A DNA stretch of 64,000 bases from Gossypium raimondii. Taxonomy: Eukaryota; Streptophyta; Magnoliopsida; Malvales; Malvaceae. The stretch covers positions 1,991,501-2,055,500 of the forward strand of contig NC_068576.1 of NCBI RefSeq assembly GCF_025698545.1, in the 5' to 3' direction. The position numbers and the translations under genes are program-made. Below, in pieces: positions 24,401 through 33,529 of the stretch. The number at the start of each line of letters is the position of its first letter. Position 1 is the stretch's first letter. Below the pieces are notes generated by a model. The model was not told the origin of the DNA. It ran no database searches and worked only from the letters and a program-made list of their open reading frames with translations.

Positions 24401-24841
24401 TTGAGTGGTCTTGACACTTGCCGTGTCTTTGAAATGGTCTCTCCGTCAGATTGATGTTAATAATGCATTCTTAAATGGTGATTTAAGTGAAGAAATATAT
24501 ATGGTACAACCACCAGGTTTTGAACAACAATGCGGTAATGGCCAGCAGCTGGTATGCAGGTTGAGGAAAGCTTTGTACGGGCTCAAGCAAGCCCCTCGAG
24601 CTTGGTTCCACAAGTTAAGGGAGTTCTTACTTGGAAATCAGTTTGAAACTTCAATGGCAGACAATTCCCTCTTTATTCATAAAGTTAGGAATTATTTGAT
24701 GTATGTCCTCGTCTATGTTGATGACATCGTGGTTACTGGTTCTAATTCGAGAGCTGTAGATCATTTTATTACACGTCTCAACCACCAGTTTTCTCTAAAA
24801 GATTTGGGGAGGTTAAACTACTTTCTAGGTATTGAAGGAAC

Positions 24842-25661
24842 TGATACGAGCCAAGGAGGTGACACTCAAGGGGTTGTTTTTCCTAGTGGTCCAATTACTC
24901 GAAGCAAGGCACGACAATTAAAATTAAAGATGAATGCTTTTGTCCAAGACTTTGTTGCTACAAATTTAATTCATCCTGTTCGTGACATTGACAAATACGA
25001 GAATGCAATTCACTGGACCAATCTTGGAATAGTGAAAGCCCATAAATTGGTGGATTAATCTTTTATGTATATTATTATTATTATTTACTTAATTCTCATT
25101 GGTTGGGACACATCATTTATGAGTTAAGTAATTTTATTGGTTAGGTTATTATTTATTTATTTTCTTAGATAATTTTAAAGAGTTTTATTAGGATTCAATT
25201 ACTCTTTAAAGAGTTTTTATTAGGATTCAATTACTCTTGAAAGAGTTTTATTAGGATTCAATTACTCTTGTAATTTGCCTATAAATAGGCTTGTTTTCTA
25301 CACATTGAGGGAGAATAAAAGAAGAGTATTTGTTTTCTTTCAAATTTGTGTGAGGCAAATTTTTGGGAGTAGAGTGATTCTTCTCTTGCTATTTAGTTTG
25401 GAGTTTGTTACTTTGAGGTATTTGAGTTGCAAATATTCAAATTTCTTTCCGTTCATCGGTGTTTCTAGAGGTTCTTCTTCTAGGGGTTTCGTGAGGAGCC
25501 GCTCAATCATTGGCGTTTTGGTTACAAGTTAACCAAGGATTTCATAGGTAAATCTATCCTTTTATTTATTTATTTATTTATTTATTATTTAACTAATTTT
25601 ATTTATTCTCGTTTTATTTCTAATTTGTGTTTCTCTTGTGTCTAGATCCGGTTTCGTATCG
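24842..25661 (+). repeat. 5' LTR of the gypsy element
   Basis: It contains a TATA box (TATAAATA, 25280-25287) preceded by three tandem copies (about 31 bp each, 25177-25270) of AAAGAGTTTTATTAGGATTC followed by AATTACTCTT. This is an array in the U3 position that could act as an enhancer. A TTTA microsatellite lies near 25560-25590. The small open frame at 25275-25532 is LTR sequence and not a gene. Confidence 0.92.
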
Positions 25662-25663
25662 GT

Positions 25664-25676
25664 TGGTATCGATTTG
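25664..25676 (+). promoter_or_regulatory. Primer-binding site of the gypsy element
   Basis: TGGTATCGATTTG begins two bases after the 5' LTR and resembles the initiator tRNA-Met complement TGGTATCAGAG, with changes. Confidence 0.6.
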
Positions 25677-26438
25677 AGCCATTCGATTGTTATTTTCGGC
25701 TAAAATCAAATCCAAACGAGTCAAAATACCTAAAACACTTTTCATCGGTTTCTTGATTCTCTTTTTTGTGAAGTTTGTGTTTATTCTCCTCTTATTCTTT
25801 AAAAAAACAAAAAGCCAAAAAAAGTGAGTAAAAGCAAAAAAAAAGCAAAAAGCAAAAAGCGCAAAAAAAAGTTGCCTACCTTTCATACGTAGGTTTCTTC
25901 TTTTCCTATTATTGTTATTATTTTTATTTTATTTTTCCCAAAATTGAATTTTTCCCCTTCTTTCTTGACTCAAGTATAATTAAAGCTTCAATTTTAAAAA
26001 TCTTAAGACACCAAACGTTTCGATTTTTTGTTTTCCTTTAAATTGGGTAGAGTTTTCTTAAGTTTTCTTCTTATTAAAGCTTTTCTTTGACTCTAGAGTT
26101 AGGGATCGTTGCAGGTCTACGTTTTTTTTTGTTTCTCTTACGTTTTCTAACACTTTGTTTCTTCTTGTGTTAACAGATATTAAAGGCACGCACAATTTCT
26201 TCATCCATGTAGCCTCCATTATAAATTGCTTCGTCAAGTTTATTGGCCTATTAAAGCAATTAGGATCTTCATTGTTTCTTTGAAGTTTGCACCTCCATTA
26301 TTTGATCTTGATTAGTAACCCTCTCCAAACATATTTACAAGTTTTGAATCATTCAGAGAGTTATTCTTTTGAGAGCTAACGAGTGAGGTTATTATTATTT
26401 TTTCTTGTTCCTGTTTGTGTGATTTTTTCACAGATACC

Positions 26439-29400
26439 ATGCCGATCACTAGATCCCAAACTAGTAAAAATGAAGAGGATGAGCAAAAAAGAGATAACAT
26501 TTTCCACACGAGATGTTTGATTGGTGGACAACCTAGTTCATTGATCATCGATAGTGGAAGTTGCACCAATGTGGTGAGTTCTTCCCTTGTTGAGAAACTT
26601 GACCTACCTTGTGTGAAGCATCCAAGGCCATACCGCTTACAATGGCTGAATGATAGTGGGGAGGTAAAATTATCTAAACAATGCTTAGTTTCATTTTCTA
26701 TTGGTAGATACTCTGATAAAGTTTTGTGTGATGTTGTTCCAATGCAAGCTGGGCACATATTACTTGGACGGCCATGGCAGTTTGATCGACGAGTAAATCA
26801 TGATGGTTTCCTTAACCAATATACTTTTGTGTTCCTTGGAAAGAAGTTTACTTTGGCTCCACTTCCTCCTCAAGAAGTCTACAATGATCAACTCAAACTT
26901 GCTAGTGAGATGGGTAAGGGAAGTGAGGTAAAATCATTGAAAAAGGCTGAGAGTAAAGAGGCCCTTAGTGTTAAAAGCCAACTTAAAGGCCCAACATTGG
27001 TGAGTGATTGCACACACAAGTCACGAGATGAGAAAGTGAGTTTATTCGCTAGGTTTCGAGATATCAAATTTGCTCTTTGTACAAAACAAACATTTGTAAT
27101 TATTAGGTTTAAGGAAAACTTTATTTTGACTAACCTTAATACACATTTGCCTAGTTGTTTTGTTGATCTTTTGCAGGATTTTGAGGATGTATTTCCTTCT
27201 GAAATGCCTAAGGGATTACCTCCTTTACGAGGGATTGAACATCAAATTGACTTTGTGCCTGGTTCGAGTATTCCGAATAGACCAGTCTATCGAAGCAATC
27301 CTGAAGAAACTAAGGAGTTGCAAAGGCAAGTTGAAGATCTCTTAGAGAAAGGGTTAATTCGTGAGAGTCTAAGCCCTTGTGCGGTCCCTGTACTTCTCGT
27401 CCCAAAAAAAGATGGTTCTTGGAGAATATGTATTGATTGTCGTGCTGTCAACAAGATTACGGTAAAGTATCGATATCCAATTCCTCGATTAGATGATATG
27501 TTGGATGAGCTTAATGGTGCATGCATTTTCTCTAAAATTGACTTAAAAAGTGGTTACCATCAAATAAGAATGAAACAAGGTGATGAATGGAAAACTGCTT
27601 TTAAGACTAAGTATGGCCTATATGAGTGGTTAGTTATGCCATTTGGCTTAACTAATACTCCTAGCACATTCATGAGATTAATGAACCACATACTTAGACC
27701 TTTTTTAGGAAAATTTGTCGTTGTGTATTTTGATGACATACTGATTTATAGCAAAACTTTGAATGATCATGTTGGGCATGTTAAATTAGTATTGGATGTG
27801 TTAAGGCATGAACGACTCTTTGCTAATCTTGAAAAATGCACCTTTTGTATGGATAAGCTTATTTTTTTGGGTTTTGTGATAAGTTCTACAGGAATCCATG
27901 TGGATGAGGAGAAGGTAAAGGCAATTCAAGAATGGCCTATCCCTAAAACTGTTTCTGATGTAAGGTCTTTCATTGGGTTAGCCGGTTTCTACCGCAGGTT
28001 TGTTCGTAACTTTTCCACAATTGCTTCACCTTTGACTACACTTATTAAAAAGGATGTATCTTTTCATTAGACAGATAAGCAAGAATTAGCATTTAATGAA
28101 CTTAAAGATAAATTGTGTAATGCTCCTATTCTTGTTTTACCTAATTTTGAAAAGACCTTTGAGATTGAATGTGATGCTTCTGGTGTAGGTATAGGTGCCG
28201 TCCTCATGCAAGATAGTAAACCAATAGCCTACTTTAGTGAGAAACTTGGTGGAGCACATTTGAACTATTCGACCTATGATAAAGAGTTGTATGCCTTGGT
28301 AAGGGCATTAGAAGTTTGGCAACATTACCTTTTACCAAAGGAGTTTGTGATTCACACTAACCATGAATCACTTAAGCACTTAAAGGGACAAGGTAAGTTG
28401 AACAAGCGACATGCGAGGTGGGTTGAATTTATTGAATCTTTTCCTTATGTTATAAGGTATAAGAAAGGTAAAGATAATATTGTGGCTGATGCTCTATCAA
28501 GGAGGTATACTTTACTTAGTACTTTGCATACTAAGTTATTAGGTTTTGAGTATCTCAAAGATTTATATGCAACTGATTCTGATTTTACAAGCATTTATGA
28601 CGCATGTGAACATGGTGCATTTCACAAATTTTATAAGCATGATGGCTATCTTTTTCGAAATAATAGACTATGCTTACCAAAGTGTTCAATGCGAGAATTG
28701 TTGGTTCGAGAGGCTCATAGTGGTGGTCTTATGGGTCATTTTGAAGTCACTAAGACTTATGATGTTTTACATGAGCATTTTTATTGGCCTAACATGCGAA
28801 AACTTGTTGAAAAAATTTGCTCTACTTGCATTACTTGTAAATAAGCTAAATCCACTGTGATGCCTCATGGTCTATATACTCCTCTTCCTGTTCCTAGTTC
28901 ACCTTGGACTGACATTTCAATGGATTTTGTAATAGGTTTACCGAGGACAAAGCGTGGATGAGATAGCATCTTTGTGGTTGTGGATCGATTTTCTAAAATG
29001 GCTCATTTCATTCCATGCCATAAGACTGATGATGCAACCCATGTTGCCGATCTATTTTTCCGTGAAGTTGTGAGATTACATGGAATCCCTAGGACTATCG
29101 TTTCCGATAGAGATGCAAAATTTCTTAGTCACTTTTGGAAGGTGTTATGGGGTAAGTTAGGTACTAAACTACTTTTCTCTACTACATGCCACCCTCAAAC
29201 TGATGGTCAAACCGAGGTGGTAAATCGAGTTTTGGGATCTTTGCTTAGAGCCATAATAGGTAAGAATGTTAAATCTTGGGAAGAATGGATACCCTATGTT
29301 GAGTTTGCTTATAATCGTTCTGTTCATTCTTCCACAGGTTTTACTCCTTTTGAGATTGTATATGGCTTTAATCCACTTACTGTTTTAGATTTGCTTCCTT

Positions 29401-29867
29401 TACCTTTGAATGAGATTGCTAATTTAGATGGTGAAAGGAAAGCTGATTTAGTGAAAGAGATCCATGAGAAGGCTCGTAAAGCCATTGAGAAAAAGAATGA
29501 GTCTAATGCACATCGAGCTAATAAAGGGCGAAAGCAAGTCTTGTTTGAACTTGGAGATTGGGTATGGGTGTATATGAGGAAGGAACAATTTCCTTCTAAG
29601 AGAAAGAATAAACTTGATGCACGAGGAGATGGACCATTCCAAGTACTCGAGAAAATAAATGACAATGCTTATCGCATTGATCTTCCTGGTGAGTATAGTG
29701 TTAGTGCTACTTTCAATGTTTCTGATCTTTCTCCTTTTGAATTTGATGCGTGTTCGATTCGAGGACTAATCTTCTTGAAGAGGGAGAATGATACGAGCCA
29801 AGGAGGTGACACTCAATGGGTTGTTTTTCCTAGTGGTCCAATTACTCAAGCAAGGCACGACAATTAA
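26439..29867 (+). pseudogene. Gypsy Pol: protease, reverse transcriptase, RNase H, integrase with three in-frame stops
   Basis: One continuous frame encodes the aspartic protease (LIIDSGSCTNVV, about 26540), then the reverse transcriptase with LVPKKDGSWRICIDCR and the catalytic YFDDILIYS (about 27727). RNase H follows ([26 protein letters not shown]), then the integrase HHCC-type module and DDE core (VVVDRFSKMAHF, SDRDAKF, a late catalytic-region Glu), and a GDWVWVYMRKEQFP tail. The frame is interrupted only by TAG at 28068, TAA at 28842 and TGA at 28959. Each fits one C-to-T or G-to-A change (Trp, Gln and Arg expected). The N-terminus MPITRSQTSKNEE joins directly to the protease, which suggests that gag was deleted. 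The frame continues into the 3' LTR and ends early there at 29867. Confidence 0.92.
29775..29788 (+). promoter_or_regulatory. Polypurine tract of the gypsy element
   Basis: TGAAGAGGGAGAA lies directly before the TGATACG start of the 3' LTR, the expected place for plus-strand priming. Confidence 0.8.
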
Positions 29868-30607
29868 AATTAAAGATGAATGCTTTTGTCCAAGACTTTG
29901 TTGCTACAAATTTAATTCATCCTGCTCGTGACATTGACAAATACGAGAATGCAATTCAACGGACCAATCTTGGAATAGTGAAAGCCCATAAATTGGTGGA
30001 TTAATCTTTTATGTATATTATTATTATTATTTACTTAATTCTCATTGGTTGGGACACATCATTTATGAGTTAAGTAATTTTATTGGTTAGGTTATTATTT
30101 ATTTATTTTCTTAGATAATTTTAAAGAGTTTTATTAGGATTCAATTACTCTTTAAAGAGTTTTTATTAGGATTCAATTACTCTTGAAAGAGTTTTATTAG
30201 GATTCAATTACTCTTGTAATTTGCCTATAAATAGGCTTGTTTTCTACACATTGAGGGGAGAATAAAAAGAAGAGTATTTGTTTTCTTTCAAATTTGTGTG
30301 AGGCAAATTTTTGGGAGTAGAGTGATTCTTCTCTTGCTATTTAGTTTGGAGTTTGTTACTTTCGAAGGTATTTCGGAGTTGCAAATATTCAAATTTCTTT
30401 CCCGTTCATCGGTGTTTCTAGAGGTTCTTCTTCTAGGGGTTTCGTAGGGAGCCGCTCAATCATTGGTGTTTTTGGTTACAAGTTAACCAAGGGTTCCATA
30501 GGGCAAATCTATCCTTTTTATTTATTTATTATTTAACTAATTTTATTTATTCTCGTTTTATTTCTAATTTGTGTTTCTCTTGTGTCTAGATCCGGATTTC
30601 CGTATCA
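29789..30607 (+). repeat. 3' LTR of the gypsy element
   Basis: Ends in CCGTATCA against the copia sequence. It carries the same three-copy U3 repeat (30123-30215) and TATA box as the 5' LTR. Relative to the 5' copy it lacks one G (ACTCAAGC for ACTCGAAGC near 29848), which truncates the Pol tail. Most other length differences are extra bases in short homopolymers (for example near 30255, 30268 and 30400). Confidence 0.92.
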
Positions 30608-31461
30608 GTAACTCCCACCGCAAATGGACTCATGCTAAATCAGAAGAAATACATACTGGATCTTCTTAAGAAAACATCGATGGAAAAGTCAAATTACTCT
30701 CCCACACCAATAGTCTCCACTTGTTGTTTGTCCGCTCGTGAAAGAAGCATGGTTGAAGATGAGAGTTTCTTCAGGAGCATCGTAGGTACTCTCCAGTACA
30801 TAGTGATTATCAGACCAGACATTGCATTTTCTGTAAACAAAGTCTGTCAGTTCATGCATAGACCACTCGATACACACTTTAAAGTTGTAAAAAGGATTTT
30901 GAGGTATTTACAAAGCACCTTAGATTATGGTCTTCATTTCCATCGTACATCTAAGTTTGTGCTTGAAGGTTACTCGGATTCCAGCTGGGTATCTGACATC
31001 GATGATCGAAGATCCACATCGGGTTACTGTGTTTTTTAGGGAGGAAATCTGGTTTCGTGGAGCTCTAGGAAGCAATCTGTTGTCTCCAGCTCTACAGCCG
31101 AAGCAGAATACAGGAGTTTGGCAAACGCCACTACGGAAATAGTCTGGCTTCAGTCATTGTTAACTGAGCTATGTGTCTTTACTCAGAGGAAATATTTGGT
31201 CTGTGTGATAGCTCCGCTGCAGTTACTGTTGCCGGCAACCTAGTCATGCACTCAAAATTCAAGCATGTGGAACTAGACATATTCTTTGCAAGAGAGAAAG
31301 TAGCAGCAGGAATAATTCAAGTTGGACATGTGTCGAGTCTGAATCAGGTTGCTGATTTGTTAACAAAACCATTGGCTGCACTTATGTTTAACAAGTTCAG
31401 ACAGCAGCTGCAGGTGGCTCCAAATGAAGAACAAGTCAGTCAAAGGAAAGGAAGTCAGGAC

Positions 31462-31472
31462 AACAAGGGAAA
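31462..31472 (+). promoter_or_regulatory. Polypurine tract of the copia element
   Basis: AACAAGGGAAA sits directly before the 3' LTR. Confidence 0.75.
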
Positions 31473-31634
31473 TGTTATGAGTATCAAGGACTGTTAGTTT
31501 AGCAGTTGACAGTTAGTATAGTTAGTTAAACTGTTTAGAAACGGTTATGAACTTTCTCTATTAAATGGGCATGTATCTTCTTTCCAAATCAATCAAGAAA
31601 GAAGTTTATTTCACGTTACTTCTATACTTCAACA
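31473..31634 (+). repeat. 3' LTR of the copia element
   Basis: A 162-bp copy ending TTCAACA, followed by the target-site copy AAGGT. Confidence 0.94.
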
Positions 31635-33003
31635 AAGGTGATTAAGAAATCCAGCTTTAATTGGTCTCATAGAGTGGAAGCTAAAGGTTTTTCTAGTGGG
31701 ATTTGGATTCATTGGGATGAATCAGTGCGCGTCGAGGTTCTATGTAATCATAGCCAGTTTGTGCATTTTGCAATAGTTTCGAATTCGTTGCAGCAACGAG
31801 TTTTATGTACTGCAGTTTATGGTAGTTCAAATAACTGGAAATAGAGATCCCTGTGGACGGAACTGAATGCAGTAGCACAGGGTATAGTTAAACCATGGGT
31901 ACTTTTGGGTGATTTTAATGCTTTGTTGCATACAGATGAGAAACAGGGTGGGTTGGTGAGGCGTATGGCAACTTGCAAACGCTTTCAAACCTTTCTATTT
32001 GACAACAATATTAAGGATTTGGGGTTCAAAGGACTTAAATTTACATGGTGTCAAGGTCGGGTTCACGAGCTGCTCAATCGAGTTCTTTATAATGCATCAT
32101 GGGAACGACGATATCAGTTTTCTTCTGTGTATCATCTCCAGCACATTAAATTTGATCATTGGCCTCTTCTCTTTGTGTTGAATGACTCTAGTCGACCTAG
32201 TGGGACTAAGACGTTTAAGTTTCTTTTTTCTAGTTGGTTATTTCACAGTGGCTTGATACGTTGGTTAAGATGTGTTGGGATGACAATTGCTCACTTGTTG
32301 AATTGGTCCAATAGTTTGTGGTTGATGCGTCGGATTAGAATGAGAAAGTTTTTGGTAGTATTGGTAGGCGAAAAAGGGAATTGATGGCTCGATTACGAGG
32401 TTTGCAAGCAGCTAGGATGCTTATAGGATGCTGGGATCTATGTTGCTATTGTTTTGGAGAGTTGGAGGCGAATGGGGACTGGAAATTTACGATGGCGCTG
32501 TCTGGAGCTAGGATGGGTGAAGACGAATGTTGATGGGGTTGTGTCGGAAAGAACTTGTCAGGCGATGACTGGGGGCTGTTCCAGAACTATTATGGGAGCT
32601 GGGATGTCGGGTTCTCCAAGAAGATTGGAATCACGTCGGTGCTCCACTCGGAGCTGTGGGCGGTGTTAGATGGATTAAAGGTGCCTTGGGCTAAGGGATT
32701 TTGATAGGTGGTTATGGAGAGTGATAATATTGAGGCCTTACAATTACTATGCCGAGGATCGAGAGGGGAACATGTATGCTTGCTTGTTCGATAGATTAGG
32801 GGGATGCTTTAGTGACACTGGACTATCAAGCTAGAGAATGTGCCGAAAGCTTGTAATATTGCTGCAAATTTTATGGCTAAGTGGGTACAGGGTACTGGTG
32901 ATGGTTTGCACTTAGTGAAGAGACCGTCGGAGAGCTGTTGGAGGTCGTTGCTTTCTGACGTAGTCATGGCTGTCGGAGTTGATATAGTTGAATAGTAGAA
33001 TTT
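31635..33003 (+). mobile_element. LINE, 3' part: rest of the endonuclease and RNase H, reverse transcriptase missing
   Basis: The endonuclease domain resumes with KKSSFNWSHRVEAKGFSSG and contains LLGDFNALLHTDEKQGG, DLGFKGLKFTWCQG and a late FDHWPLL where family members have SDH. A TAG lies at 31842. From about 32340 the sequence jumps to an RNase H domain (WVKTNVDG at about 32514, HSELWAVLDGL, VVMESDNIEALQLL) with frameshifts. The whole reverse transcriptase, normally well over 1 kb, is absent. The element ends near 33003 without a clear poly(A) tail. Confidence 0.84.
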
Positions 33004-33529
33004 TAGAGTTTTCCCAATATTTTAGGCGGCTCGATTACAAATAATTGATTATTAAGATCTAAAACATCTATTCAACAAAAAAATTCACGATAAAAACACG
33101 TGTGACTTTGAAACTTTTTCATATACCCATTGGTTTCTCTATCGAAACCCTTAATGTTGTCCTAAGGTAAGAAGCAGCACACCACCAATCACCGTCCCAA
33201 ATCCTTTTTGTTAGTGAGTGGCATAAAACGGTAAATTTGATCATGAATCAAGGGCCTTATCTCAAGCCTCTCATCTCCTTCCATCCTCCCCAACCTGCTT
33301 CCATTCCGTCTCAATCGCTTCACCTTAATTAATTATTTATTAAGCCCAGAATTTCACTTTAAATTTTGTTTCATTATAAATTATTGTTTTTTTTAATTCT
33401 TTAACCTTAGTTTTAATTTCTCTTCCTGAGTTTCTCTATATATTTAATTATATAATATTCTGTTGCATTTCTTGTTTTTATTTTTCCCCTTTTGGGGGAG
33501 ATTTTGTGGTAATTTGTAATGTTAAACGA
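33004..33529. other. Promoter and leader of the GATA factor gene
   Basis: AT-rich DNA that passes into a C/T-rich segment (33255-33320) and a T-rich leader up to the ATG. No other gene is seen. Confidence 0.45.

Larger units (their letters stand above)
24842..30607 (+). mobile_element. Ty3/gypsy retrotransposon, gag-less, nested inside the copia reverse transcriptase
   Basis: LTRs at 24842-25661 (820 bp) and 29789-30607 (819 bp) start TGATACGAGCC; the 3' copy ends CCGTATCA. The insertion splits copia codons between YFLGIE and VTPTANG. The target site is GTAAC on the right (30608-30612) and GGAAC on the left (24837-24841), one mismatch apart. The internal region is only about 4.1 kb: it lacks gag and its zinc knuckle but keeps protease, reverse transcriptase, RNase H and integrase. 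The LTRs differ by roughly a dozen substitutions plus many one-base indels, so it is younger than the copia host, in line with the nesting. Confidence 0.94.
21430..31425 (+). pseudogene. Copia Gag-Pol polyprotein, multiply broken and interrupted
   Basis: Gag with a UBN2-type domain runs from about 21430 and ends in a zinc knuckle CQLCGKVGHVVQTC (about 22309). The protease has WYPDSGAMNH (about 22510). The integrase has the WHQRLGH zinc module at about 22950 and a DDE core. The reverse transcriptase has YVDDIVVTG (about 24713) and continues after the gypsy insertion as VTPTANGLMLNQKKY at 30608. RNase H covers 30950-31425. Breaks include stops at 21873, 22506, 23217, 23554, 24165, 24402 and 31037, a frameshift in gag near 21650, a net two-base loss (or one-base gain) near 23325, one near 24005 and one near 31200. 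Most of the stops fit C-to-T or G-to-A change from Arg, Gln or Trp codons. It cannot encode a working polyprotein. Confidence 0.92.
21225..31634 (+). mobile_element. Ty1/copia retrotransposon inserted in the LINE and itself split by a gypsy element
   Basis: A complete element has 162-bp LTRs on both sides (21225-21386 and 31473-31634), each starting TGTTATGAG and ending TTCAACA, and the duplication AAGGT. It measures 10.4 kb in place, or about 4.6 kb once the gypsy insertion at 24842-30607 and one target-site copy are removed. The two LTRs differ at about 8 of 162 positions, so the insertion is not recent. The primer-binding site, gag, protease, integrase, reverse transcriptase, RNase H and polypurine tract are all in the copia order. 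Confidence 0.95.

Noticed and set aside
25275-25532. 85-residue gene inside the gypsy LTR
   Set aside because: It lies downstream of the LTR TATA box in R/U5 and is broken by indels in the other LTR copy.
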